A stretch of DNA of 64,000 bases from Caulobacter hibisci (GTDB lineage: Bacteria; Pseudomonadota; Alphaproteobacteria; Caulobacterales; Caulobacteraceae). The stretch covers positions 26,297 through 90,296 of the forward strand of contig NZ_JADWOX010000023.1 of assembly GCF_016135805.1 (NCBI RefSeq). Direction: 5' to 3'. Below are positions 23,056 to 30,924 of this stretch, one piece after another; position 1 is the first letter of the stretch, and each line of letters begins with the position of its first letter. A model generated the notes under the pieces. The model saw nothing but the letters and a program-made list of their open reading frames with translations. It was not told the DNA's origin and did no database searches. A program made the translations under genes and the position numbers.

Positions 23056-24633
23056 ATGGCTCCTCGCGTCCTCATCGCCGACAAGCTTTCCCCGGCCGCC
23101 GTCGACATCTTCAAGAACCGCGGCGTCGACTTCGACATCAAGGTCGGCCTGTCCAAGGACGAGCTGATCGCCGTCATTGGCGACTATGACGGCATCGCCA
23201 TCCGCTCGGGCGCCAAGCTCGACAAGGACGTCATCGCCGCCGCCAACAAGCTGCAGGTCATCGCCCGCGCCGGCATCGGCGTCGACAATGTCGACATCCC
23301 GGCCGCCACCGCCAAGGGCGTGGTGGTGATGAACACCCCGTTCGGCAACTCGATCACCACGGCCGAGCACGCCATCGCCATGATGTTCGCCCTGGCCCGC
23401 CAGCTGCCGGCCGCCGACGCCAGCACCCAGGCCGGCAAGTGGGAAAAGAACCGCTTCATGGGCGTGGAGCTCTACGCCAAGACCCTGGGCCTGATCGGCG
23501 CCGGCAACATCGGCGGCATCGTCGCCGACCGGGCGCTGGGCCTGAAGATGAAGGTCGTGGCCTACGACCCCTTCCTGAGCCCTGAGCGCGCCATCGAGAT
23601 GGGCGTCGAGAAGGTCGAGCTGGAAGAGCTGCTGGCCCGCGCCGACGTCATCACCCTGCACACGCCGCTGACCGACAAGACCCGCAACATCCTGTCGGCC
23701 GAGAACCTGGCCAAGACCAAGAAGGGCGTGCTGATCGTCAACTGCGCCCGCGGCGGCCTGGTCGACGAAGTGGCGCTGCGCAAGCTGCTGGACGACGGCC
23801 ACGTGGGCGGCGCGGCCTTCGACGTGTTCGTCACCGAGCCGGCCAAGGAAAACCCGCTGTTCGGCTCGGACAAGGTGGTGGCCACGCCGCACCTGGGCGC
23901 CTCGACCTCGGAAGCCCAGGAGAACGTCGCCCTGCAGGTGGCCGAGCAGGTCAGCGACTACCTGCTGACCGGCGCCGTGACCAATGCGCTGAACAGCCCC
24001 TCGGTCAGCGCCGAGGAAGCCCCGAAGCTGAAGCCGTTCGTGGCCCTGGCCGAGAAGATCGGCGCCCTGGCCGGCCAGATGGTCGACTTCGGCATCAAGG
24101 CCATCGACATCGCCTTCGAAGGTGAAGTCGCCGCCCTCAACGTCAAGCCGCTGACCTCGGCCGCCCTGGCCGGCGTGCTGAAGCCGATGCTGGCCGAGAT
24201 CAACATGGTTTCGGCTCCCGCCGTGGCCAAGGAGCGCGGCGTGACCGTCTCCGAGAGCCGCCAGGAAAAGAGCCCGACCTACGACTCGCTGCTGCGCGTC
24301 ACCATCACCACCGAGAAGGGCAAGCGCGCCTTCGCCGGCACGGTGATCGCCGGCGCCCCGCGCGTCATCGAGGTCAAGGGCATGGAGCTGGACGCGGGCT
24401 TCTCGCCGGCCATGCTCTACATCAACAACCTCGACAAGCCGGGCTTCATCGGCGCCCTGGGCATGCTGCTGGGCGAAGCGGGCGTCAACATCGCCACCTT
24501 CAACCTCGGCCGCGTCTCGGCGGATGAAGACGCCATCGCCCTGGTCGGCGTCGACCAGGCCCCGAGCGAAGAGCTGCTGGCCAAGATCCAGGCCCTGCCG
24601 CACGTGAAGGAAGCCCGCGCGCTGACCTTCTGA
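23056..24633 (+). CDS. serA: D-3-phosphoglycerate dehydrogenase
   Basis: This 525-residue enzyme catalyses the first step of serine synthesis. It has the 2-hydroxyacid dehydrogenase fold: NAD-binding GLIGAGNIGGIVADRALG, the active-site Arg (NCARGGLVDE), Glu (TEPAKENPLF) and His (TPHLGAST). The length matches the long type, with an intervening regulatory domain (about 320-450) and a C-terminal ACT domain (about 455-525, INNLDKPGFIGALGMLLGE), which implies feedback by serine. It is the last gene of the serC operon. Confidence 0.97.
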   Translation: MAPRVLIADKLSPAAVDIFKNRGVDFDIKVGLSKDELIAVIGDYDGIAIRSGAKLDKDVIAAANKLQVIARAGIGVDNVDIPAATAKGVVVMNTPFGNSITTAEHAIAMMFALARQLPAADASTQAGKWEKNRFMGVELYAKTLGLIGAGNIGGIVADRALGLKMKVVAYDPFLSPERAIEMGVEKVELEELLARADVITLHTPLTDKTRNILSAENLAKTKKGVLIVNCARGGLVDEVALRKLLDDGHVGGAAFDVFVTEPAKENPLFGSDKVVATPHLGASTSEAQENVALQVAEQVSDYLLTGAVTNALNSPSVSAEEAPKLKPFVALAEKIGALAGQMVDFGIKAIDIAFEGEVAALNVKPLTSAALAGVLKPMLAEINMVSAPAVAKERGVTVSESRQEKSPTYDSLLRVTITTEKGKRAFAGTVIAGAPRVIEVKGMELDAGFSPAMLYINNLDKPGFIGALGMLLGEAGVNIATFNLGRVSADEDAIALVGVDQAPSEELLAKIQALPHVKEARALTF

Positions 24634-24660
24634 GGTTGATTTAGAGAGACACCCAAAAAG

Positions 24661-24753
24661 GAGTCATCGCCCGGCTTGTCCGGGCGACCCAAGCAGCGTG
24701 TCAGCGTCGGTTAGCTCGGCTTGGGTCACCCGCATGAAGCGGGTGATGACTTC
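24661..24753. repeat. R1 repeat, copy 2
   Basis: It has the same GAGTCATCGCCCGGCTTGTC arm and the matching GATGACTT arm as the other R1 copies, with a variant core. It lies after serA and before the VanZ gene, both on the plus strand. Confidence 0.85.
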
Positions 24754-24904
24754 TTGAGAGGGAAGGCGGCTTCCGCCCCATCCGCGCCCCGCGGATGCAG
24801 ATCGCGTGCAGAGCCCGACAAGAATGAACACGCGGGGCTGGCGGCCATTTTCAAGCCCCAGGTGAGCGGCTAGGGCAGGGCTTACGTCTCGTCCAGGATC
24901 CCGC

Positions 24905-25273
24905 ATGTCCCGCAGCTTCAAGCACAAGATCAACTGGCTGGCCTTCGCCGTCTTCGTGGCCGCGGCGCTCTACGCCTTCTGGAAGGCGGTCACCTTCGGC
25001 GACGACGCCCTGGGGCTGATCCCGTGGGACAAGGCCAAGCACTTCATCGTCTTCTACGTGCTGGCGGTGCTGGGCTGCCTGGCCATGCCCAAGAGCCGGC
25101 TGTGGCGCATCGGGGCGGTGCTGGTGGCGTTCGGGGCGCTGATCGAGGTGGTGCAGTTCTTCGTCGGCCGTGATGCGGCCTGGGGCGACATCTTCGCCGA
25201 CTTCTGCGGGGTGGCGGCGGCCTACGGCTACAGCGTGGTCGGCGAGATCCGCCGCAGGCTGCCGGCCCGCTGA
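24905..25273 (+). CDS. VanZ-like membrane protein
   Basis: This 122-residue protein is a VanZ-family membrane protein: helices about 11-29, 46-62, 72-90, 96-112, with the family pattern WDKAKHFIVFYVLAVL and GALIEVVQFFVGRDAAWGDIFADFCG. VanZ proteins are linked to teicoplanin resistance in Gram-positives but the role in proteobacteria is not known. It is 43 bases before the acyltransferase gene and probably cotranscribed with it. Confidence 0.85.
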   Translation: MSRSFKHKINWLAFAVFVAAALYAFWKAVTFGDDALGLIPWDKAKHFIVFYVLAVLGCLAMPKSRLWRIGAVLVAFGALIEVVQFFVGRDAAWGDIFADFCGVAAAYGYSVVGEIRRRLPAR

Positions 25274-25316
25274 GCTCCAGCTTGACCGTCTTCGCGGGGG
25301 CGCTCACCACTGGCGC

Positions 25317-26429
25317 GTGAAACCGTTCCCGCCGCTCAAGACCGATTCCGACGACATGCTGCACCTGGACGCCCTGCGGGCGATCGGGGCGGTGATGATC
25401 GTCGTCTTCCACTTCAACCGGTTCATCAATATCGACGGCCGCTGGCAGGCGGTGGACGACACGGTCAAGAGCTTCAGCCTGTTCGTCGATCTGTTCTTCG
25501 TGATCTCCGGCTATGTGATCAGCGCCGTCTATACCGGGCGGATCCGCACGGTCTCTGACTTCCGCTGGTTCCTGCAGAAGCGGGTGGCGCGGCTGATGCC
25601 GCTGCACTGGCTAACCCTGGGCGTCTTCATTGCCATCGCGATCGCCGGGGCGCTGGGCCTGGTCAACGACCGCGACCCCAGCCGCTACGACCCGGCCTGC
25701 GTCGTGCCCAATCTGCTGAACCTGCAGGCCTTCGGCATCTGCCGCGCCCAGACCTTCAACTTCGTCAGCTGGTCGATCAGCGCCGAGTGGGCGATGTACC
25801 TGATCCTGCCGGCGCTGCTGTGGCTGGCGGGACGTGGGACGGCCTGGCTGACTCTGGCGACCGCCGCGATCCTGGCGGCCCTGTTCGCCGTGCCGCTGTT
25901 CGTCCCGACCGCCGCCCAGCCCTTCCACATGTGGACCGCCGACTTCGGCGTCGCTCGGGCCGCGCCGGGCTTCATGATCGGCATGATCGCCTACGGGATC
26001 CGCGGGCCGCTGGGCCGGCTGCCGGGCGCGCGCTGGTGGTTCTTCGGTTCGTGCCTGGCCTTCGTCGCCGGGGCGGCCTTGCAGCTGGACCGGAGCATCC
26101 TGCTTTTCGTCTGCTACGCCGTCGGCCTGCTGGGCGTGGCGGCCGACAATGCGCCGGTGAAGGCCGGCCCCGCCGTGCGCTGGCTGGCGCCGTGGGGGCA
26201 GCTGTCCTACTCGATCTACATGCTGCACCCGATCGTGCTGAAGATCGCCCTGAACTGGGTGGGTCTGGGCATGCTGCACCTGACCGGTGACGTCATGCGG
26301 TTGTGGTGCCTGGCCTGGGGGCTGGTGCTGATCCCGGTCAGCTATGCGTCGCTGATGTATTTCGAGAAGCCGGCGCGGGATGCGATCGCGCGGTGGGGGA
26401 AGGCCGCCACCAAGAAACCTCTCCCATAG
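25317..26429 (+). CDS. Membrane acyltransferase (acyltransferase 3 family)
   Basis: This 370-residue protein has about ten membrane helices and the acyltransferase-3 motifs: LDALRAIGAVMIVVFHFNRF with the catalytic His, and FFVISGYVISAV. Such enzymes O-acylate cell-surface sugars or polymers. The start is uncertain between GTG 25317 and ATG 25356; both are upstream of the conserved region. The last codons (KKPLP, then TAG) are read from the left arm of the R2 repeat, so this gene and its convergent neighbour both end in the repeat. Confidence 0.85.
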   Translation: MKPFPPLKTDSDDMLHLDALRAIGAVMIVVFHFNRFINIDGRWQAVDDTVKSFSLFVDLFFVISGYVISAVYTGRIRTVSDFRWFLQKRVARLMPLHWLTLGVFIAIAIAGALGLVNDRDPSRYDPACVVPNLLNLQAFGICRAQTFNFVSWSISAEWAMYLILPALLWLAGRGTAWLTLATAAILAALFAVPLFVPTAAQPFHMWTADFGVARAAPGFMIGMIAYGIRGPLGRLPGARWWFFGSCLAFVAGAALQLDRSILLFVCYAVGLLGVAADNAPVKAGPAVRWLAPWGQLSYSIYMLHPIVLKIALNWVGLGMLHLTGDVMRLWCLAWGLVLIPVSYASLMYFEKPARDAIARWGKAATKKPLP

Positions 26430-26561
26430 GGAGAGGGAGGGGGCCGCCGCGTAGCGGTGGGAGGGTGAGGGCGTACGCCGCCAGCCGGCGTGCGGGCACG
26501 CCGTCTTCCGTCCCTAACCCCTCATCCGGCGCTTCGCGCCACCTTCTCCTATGGGAGAAGG
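26418..26561. repeat. R2 repeat, copy 1, shared by two convergent genes
   Basis: Outer arms CCTCTCCCATAGGGAGAGG and CCTTCTCCTATGGGAGAAGG, each a hairpin, enclose inner hairpins (GGCGTGC/GCACGCC). The TAG in each CCCATAG serves as the stop of the acyltransferase (plus) and the HAD gene (minus). Confidence 0.88.
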
Positions 26562-27262
26562 GATTTGGACACATGATCCACGAAGGCCGGTAGTTCGCTG
26601 ATCGAGGCCAGCTCGACATAACGCTCATGCCCGACCGGCGCCTCGGCCGCCTCGTGCGCCCAGACCAGCGGGTAGGGGATCAGGGCCCCCCAGGCACCGG
26701 CCTCCAGGGCGGGCAGGATATCCGAGCGCATCGAGTTGCCGGCCATCAGGGCCTGATGCGCGCCGGTGCCGTAGCGCTCGAACACCCGGCGGTAGGTCTC
26801 CGCGTTCTTCTCCGAGACGATCTCGACGGCGGCGAACAGGTCGCCCAGGCCCGAGGCGGCCAGCTTCTGCTCCTGGTGCAGCAGATCACCCTTGGTGATC
26901 AGGATCAGGCGGTAGCGCTTGGAGAGCTCGGCCAGGGCCTTCTCGACGCCGGGCAGGGGCTCGACCGGCTCGGTCAGCATCTCGCGGCCGACGGCCAGGA
27001 TCTCGCGGATCACCCGGGTGGAGACCGCGCCGTCCGTCAGGTCCAGCGCGGTCTCGATCATCGACAGGGTGAAGCCCTTGGCGCCGTAGCCGTAGACCCG
27101 AAGGTTCTTCTTCTCGGTCACGGCCAGCTGGGCGTCGATCCGCTCCTCATCGCCGAATTCGGCCAGCAGTTCGACGAACCGCTTATGGGAGAGGCGGAAC
27201 AGGGTCTCGCAGTGCCAGAGGGTGTCGTCGGCGTCGACGCCGACCGTGGTGATGAGGCTCAT
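26549..27262 (-). CDS. HAD superfamily hydrolase
   Basis: This 237-residue protein has the HAD core: VDADDTLWHCE with the nucleophile Asp in DADDT, ILITKGD (motif II), and a later AGNSMRSDILPALEAG with the acidic motif. The helical cap (about 20-100) is of the type-I form. The family includes phosphatases of sugar phosphates and nucleotides; the substrate is not clear. The last residues (KSLLP) and the stop are encoded by the R2 repeat. Confidence 0.85.
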   Translation of the reverse strand: MSLITTVGVDADDTLWHCETLFRLSHKRFVELLAEFGDEERIDAQLAVTEKKNLRVYGYGAKGFTLSMIETALDLTDGAVSTRVIREILAVGREMLTEPVEPLPGVEKALAELSKRYRLILITKGDLLHQEQKLAASGLGDLFAAVEIVSEKNAETYRRVFERYGTGAHQALMAGNSMRSDILPALEAGAWGALIPYPLVWAHEAAEAPVGHERYVELASISELPAFVDHVSKSLLP

Positions 27263-27293
27263 GACCTCAAGCTACATCACCCCACGGGCTACA

Positions 27294-28160
27294 TCACCCC
27301 AGGGTTCGCTTGTAGAGGTCCAGCAGGTTGGCCCAGGCCGTTTCGGCGGCGGTCTCGTTGTAGACTTGGCTGCCCTTGACCGTCCAACCGTGGGCGGCGC
27401 CGGCGAAGACCTCGACCTTGGCCGGGCGCTTGGCCTCGGCGAAGGCGGCCTTCAGCTTTTCCTTGGTCTCCGGCTCCTTCTGATCGTCGTTGTCGGCGAT
27501 CTCGATCAGATATTCGGCGTGGGTCTTGGGGATCAGCAGGTGCGGGCTGGTCGGCTGGTCGGTGACCAGGCCCCCGCCGTGGAAGCTGGCGACGGCGGCT
27601 ATGCGGCCCGGCGCGGCGGCGGCGGTGCGGAAGGCCAGCGGCCCACCCATGCAGTAGCCCTGCACGCCGACCTTCCTGGCCTTGTCGGTCTCTTTCTGGG
27701 CGTCGAGGAAGGCGACATAGGCCAGGGCGTCCTTGTCGGTCCCCTCGGGCGTCACCGTGGCGCGCAGCGGCGTGATCTTGGCGCGGTCTTCGGGGTTGGC
27801 GAAGTTGAACGTCCCCTCGACCACCGGCGCCTTCTTGACGCGGTAGTAGAGGTTGGGGACCAGCACGACATAGCCCTGGGCGGCCAGGCGGCGGCCCATG
27901 TCGCGGAACACCGGGCGCAGGCTCATGACGTCGGGCCAGATCAGCACGGCGGGCCATTTGCCCTTGCCGGCCGGCTTGAACAGGGCCGCGTCGGCCTCGC
28001 CGTCGGGCGTCTTGATGGTGACGTCGGTCTCCACGACCTTGTCGTCGGCGCGGGCGGCGGTGGCGGCCAGGCCGCCGGCCGCGGCGGTCATCAGGCCGAA
28101 GGCGCGGCGCGAGACGCGCGGGTCATGGACAAGGCCTTGGTGGATGTCGTCGTCGCACAT
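27294..28160 (-). CDS. Dienelactone hydrolase family protein, exported
   Basis: This 288-residue alpha/beta hydrolase has the dienelactone-hydrolase nucleophile GYCMGG (Cys) and the His in FAGAAHGW. The N-terminus carries RRAFGLMTAAAGGLAATAARA, a twin-arginine signal, so it probably works in the periplasm. I chose the ATG at 28160, which is preceded by AGGAT; an upstream ATG would add 12 residues. It is 31 bases after the HAD start. Function is likely ester or lactone hydrolysis, substrate unknown. Confidence 0.85.
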   Translation of the reverse strand: MCDDDIHQGLVHDPRVSRRAFGLMTAAAGGLAATAARADDKVVETDVTIKTPDGEADAALFKPAGKGKWPAVLIWPDVMSLRPVFRDMGRRLAAQGYVVLVPNLYYRVKKAPVVEGTFNFANPEDRAKITPLRATVTPEGTDKDALAYVAFLDAQKETDKARKVGVQGYCMGGPLAFRTAAAAPGRIAAVASFHGGGLVTDQPTSPHLLIPKTHAEYLIEIADNDDQKEPETKEKLKAAFAEAKRPAKVEVFAGAAHGWTVKGSQVYNETAAETAWANLLDLYKRTLG

Positions 28161-28242
28161 CGCGCGGGATCCTTCGCAACTGAGAGGCGCCCGCACGGTG
28201 CACGACCCGAGCCCGAAGGCAATCGGGGAAGCCCGGAAAGGT

Positions 28243-28401
28243 TCAGAAGCTGAGGATTACGAATAGGGCGCCGCTGGCCACCATGCCGACGCTGAGGACG
28301 AGGCCGAGCGCCTGACCAGCCAGACCCTTACCCGAAAGACGCGTCCAGGCGATCTTCGACGCACTCTTGTGGGCGGCTCGATCGTGGACGGCGGCGGTCA
28401 T
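28243..28401 (-). CDS. 52-residue single-pass membrane protein
   Basis: This short ORF has a strong ribosome site (GAGGAG eight bases before ATG). The protein starts MTAAVHDRAAHKSASKIAW, is basic over its first half, and ends in one hydrophobic helix (LAGQALGLVLSVGMVASGAL...). That is a tail-anchored or small inner-membrane protein. It lies between the dienelactone hydrolase and DUF1272 genes, all on the minus strand. No family is recognised. Confidence 0.7.
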   Translation of the reverse strand: MTAAVHDRAAHKSASKIAWTRLSGKGLAGQALGLVLSVGMVASGALFVILSF

Positions 28402-28503
28402 GGGTCAATCTCCTCGTTAAGCCCAAGCTTGTGGGGCCTGACGGGTTAACGGCCATGAACCGCCGAACGATCCGGGCGTGCGACCGATTGATCCAGCCTG
28501 CGC

Positions 28504-28788
28504 CTAATGCGCCACACCCCAGCCGTCCCGTGGGCGCGGGGCGGGCGAGGGGCAGGCCGAATGGGCCTTGTTGACCCGCCGCAGCGAGGCTGGAAAGCGG
28601 TGCAGCTTGCTGTCGGGCCGGATCGGCCGGGCCACCAGGTCGCCCTCGCAATTGGGGCAGACGCTCTGGAATCGGCTGTCGGCGCAGTCGATGCAGAAGG
28701 TGCATTCGAAGGTGCAGATGCGGGCCTCGCCGCTGTGGGGCGGCAGGTCGCGATCGCAGGACTCGCAATTGGGGCGCAGTTCGAGCAA
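28504..28788 (-). CDS. DUF1272 small zinc-ribbon-like protein
   Basis: This 94-residue protein matches DUF1272: LELRPNCESCDRDLPP, then ICTFECTFCIDCAD, then CPNCEGDLVARPIRP. The three C-x2-C pairs form two zinc sites. The start is TTG at 28788, preceded by GGGAGG at seven bases; an upstream reading frame has no ribosome site. The C-terminal 25 residues after the conserved core are a basic/Pro-rich tail. Function is unknown. It is divergent from carA. Confidence 0.82.
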   Translation of the reverse strand: MLELRPNCESCDRDLPPHSGEARICTFECTFCIDCADSRFQSVCPNCEGDLVARPIRPDSKLHRFPASLRRVNKAHSACPSPAPRPRDGWGVAH

Positions 28789-28918
28789 GGGCCGTCCTCC
28801 CGTGTTCTTATGCGTTGAGACCCCGCACCATAAGGGCTGGAGGCCCCTCGGCGCGAGGGGGCGTCTTCGTCGATCACGGGAATGTGGCGGGCAGCGGAGA
28901 AACGCGTGATCCAAGGGG

Positions 28919-28945
28919 TTGACCCCCCCTCCCAAGGTCCCTAAA
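28919..28945 (+). promoter_or_regulatory. Candidate carA promoter
   Basis: TTGACC (28919-28924) and CCTAAA (28940-28945), 15 bases apart, resemble the Caulobacter housekeeping -35 and -10 (TTGAC, GCTANA). Transcription would start near 28952, just before the leader hairpin. Confidence 0.45.
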
Positions 28946-28963
28946 CACGCCGCCGTTTGCGCA

Positions 28964-28995
28964 GGCGGGCGGGGTTCTCCCCGGCCCGCCTTTTT
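28964..28995 (+). terminator. Leader terminator upstream of carA
   Basis: A GC-only hairpin (28964-28974 with 28979-28990, one bulged base, TTCT loop) followed by TTTTT. It lies 38 bases before the carA ATG and downstream of the only candidate promoter. Since the upstream gene is divergent, it can only act on carA transcripts. Confidence 0.7.
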
Positions 28996-29032
28996 GCGAA
29001 AATGACCATGCGTTCTGGAGGCGCTTCTCGAG

Positions 29033-30199
29033 ATGTCCCAAGACCTTCTCCCCGGCGTTACTGGCGTTCTGGTTCTGGCTGACGGCACGGTGCTGCAAGG
29101 CGTCGGCTGCGGTGCGGTCGGCGACGCGGTCGGCGAGGTGTGCTTCAACACCGCCATGACCGGCTACCAGGAAATCCTGACCGACCCGTCCTACATGGCC
29201 CAGATCGTGGCCTTCACCTTCCCGCATGTCGGCAATGTCGGCACGAACAGCGAAGACGTCGAGCAGGTCACCGGCGTGGCCGAGACGGCCGCCCGCGGCG
29301 CGATCTTCCGCGACGTCCCGACCGATCCGGCCAACTGGCGCGCCAACAGCGACTTCGACGGCTGGATGCAGCGCCGCGGCGTCGTCGGCCTGGCCGGCGT
29401 CGACACCCGCGCCCTGACCCGCAAGATCCGCGAGACCGGCATGCCGCACGGCGTCATCGCCCACTCGCCCGAAGGCAAGTTCGACCTGGAGGCCCTGAAG
29501 GCCAAGGCCCGCGAATGGTCGGGCGTGGTCGGGCTGGACCTGGCCAAGGACGCCTCCACCACCCAGACCTTCACCTGGGACGAGGGCCTGTGGTCGTGGC
29601 CGGCCGGCTACGCCAAGCTCGACAATCCCAAGTACGAAGTGGTCGTCATCGACTACGGCGTGAAGCGCAACATCCTGCGCGCCCTGGCCCATGTCGGCGC
29701 CCGCGCCACCGTCGTTCCGGCCAGCACCTCGGCCGAGGACATCCTGGCCCGCAATCCCGACGGCGTGCTGCTGTCCAACGGCCCGGGCGACCCGTCCGCG
29801 ACCGGCGAGTACGCCGTGCCGGAGATCCAGAAGCTGGTCGCCAGCGGCAAGCCCGTGTTCGGCATCTGCCTCGGCCACCAGATGCTGGCCCTGGCCCTGG
29901 GCGCCAAGACCGTGAAGATGGAACAGGGCCACCACGGCGCCAACCACCCGGTCAAGGACCTGACCACTGGCAAGGTCGAGATCGTGTCGATGAACCACGG
30001 CTTCACCGTGGACAGCGAAAGCCTGCCCGAGCCGGTTCAGGAGACCCACGTTTCGCTGTTCGACGGCACCAACGCCGGCATCGCCCTGAAGGACAAGCCG
30101 GTGTTCAGCGTCCAGCACCACCCGGAAGCCTCGCCCGGCCCGACCGACAGCCTCTACATCTTCGAGCGCTTCGCCGGCCTGATGGACAAGGCGAAGTAA
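29033..30199 (+). CDS. carA: Carbamoyl-phosphate synthase small subunit
   Basis: This 388-residue subunit takes ammonia from glutamine for carbamoyl phosphate synthesis (pyrimidine and arginine routes). The N-terminal domain has GYQEILTDPSY, and the class-I glutaminase domain has FGICLGHQMLALALG with the catalytic Cys and QHHPEASPGP with His and Glu. carB is not in the window. A terminator hairpin in its leader suggests attenuation; a strong terminator follows. GGAGG lies ahead of the ATG. Confidence 0.97.
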   Translation: MSQDLLPGVTGVLVLADGTVLQGVGCGAVGDAVGEVCFNTAMTGYQEILTDPSYMAQIVAFTFPHVGNVGTNSEDVEQVTGVAETAARGAIFRDVPTDPANWRANSDFDGWMQRRGVVGLAGVDTRALTRKIRETGMPHGVIAHSPEGKFDLEALKAKAREWSGVVGLDLAKDASTTQTFTWDEGLWSWPAGYAKLDNPKYEVVVIDYGVKRNILRALAHVGARATVVPASTSAEDILARNPDGVLLSNGPGDPSATGEYAVPEIQKLVASGKPVFGICLGHQMLALALGAKTVKMEQGHHGANHPVKDLTTGKVEIVSMNHGFTVDSESLPEPVQETHVSLFDGTNAGIALKDKPVFSVQHHPEASPGPTDSLYIFERFAGLMDKAK

Positions 30200-30203
30200 G
30201 ACG

Positions 30204-30233
30204 AAACGCCCCGCCGAAAGGCGGGGCGTTTTT
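30204..30233 (+). terminator. Intrinsic terminator after carA
   Basis: A perfect 12-base stem (30204-30215 with 30220-30231), GAAA loop and T run. Confidence 0.92.
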
Positions 30234-30341
30234 CGTTTCCGGCGTCGCGGCTCCGCTGTCACGAAACGATCGTCCAGGGTTCACGCACGGCCGTTCGGGC
30301 CGGTGTTACCGTCTTGCCGTTTCCAGCCTCGCGAGGACGGC

Positions 30342-30749
30342 ATGACGGCCTATGAACGCATCGGCGGCGAGGCCGCCGCCCAATCGGTGACTTCTGACTT
30401 CTTCGCCCGCGCCCAGGCCGACGAGCGGCTCAAGGGCCTGTTCGGCGACGAGATCGCACCGGGCGCCCGCGCCTTCGTGGCCTCGGCCCTCGATATCGAC
30501 GCCGCCGAGGCCCGCGGCGACCAGGACCTGGCCTTGGTCTGGCTGGGCGCCAACAGCCTGGAAGACGACGAACTCGACCTCGTCATCGGCCATCTGGCCG
30601 CCGCCCTCGAAACCGCCGGGATCGACGACGAGATCATCGCCGACGTCGCCGACCAGATCGAACTGCTGCGCGACGAGTCGCTCGGCCCGGACGAGGACGA
30701 GTTCGACGACGAGGACGAAGACGAAGAAGAGGGTGAGGTCGCAGCTTAG
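30342..30749 (+). CDS. Truncated-haemoglobin-like protein lacking the proximal histidine
   Basis: This 135-residue protein follows the group-1 truncated haemoglobin pattern: YERIGGEAAAQSV, DFFARAQADERLKGLF, then VIGHLAAALETAGIDDEIIADV and ELLRDE. In that alignment the proximal F8 His falls at Trp67 (ALVWLGAN). Without it, haem binding in the usual mode seems unlikely. The tail (about 116-130) is strongly acidic (DEDEFDDEDEDEEE). I infer a globin-fold protein repurposed for binding or signalling. Start chosen at ATG 30342 behind GAGGA. Confidence 0.62.
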   Translation: MTAYERIGGEAAAQSVTSDFFARAQADERLKGLFGDEIAPGARAFVASALDIDAAEARGDQDLALVWLGANSLEDDELDLVIGHLAAALETAGIDDEIIADVADQIELLRDESLGPDEDEFDDEDEDEEEGEVAA

Positions 30750-30756
30750 ACCTGAT

Positions 30757-30922
30757 CCTTCTCCCCTTGCGGGAGAAGGTGTCGGCGAGGCCGACGGATG
30801 AGGGGTCTCTCAAACATGAGACACCTCGCCCGGCCTCGCCGCCGCACGCGGCTTTGGGGTTTGAGAGACCCCTCACCCGACCTCCCTCCGGGAGGCCACC
30901 CTCTCCCGCAAGGGGAGAGGGG
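30757..30922. repeat. R2 repeat, copy 2
   Basis: Outer arms CCTTCTCCCCTTGCGGGAGA and CTCTCCCGCAAGGGGAGAGG; the inner TGAGGGGTCTCTCAAAC and GTTTGAGAGACCCCTCA are complements, so the whole unit is a long stem. It fills the convergent gap between the globin-like and carboxylesterase genes. Confidence 0.88.
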
Positions 30923-30924
30923 CC

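Noticed and set aside
22375..24603. A 742-residue minus-strand open frame opposite serA
   Set aside because: It is repetitive (Gly/Val/Gln/Asp-rich), has no family motif, and mirrors the conserved serA codons.
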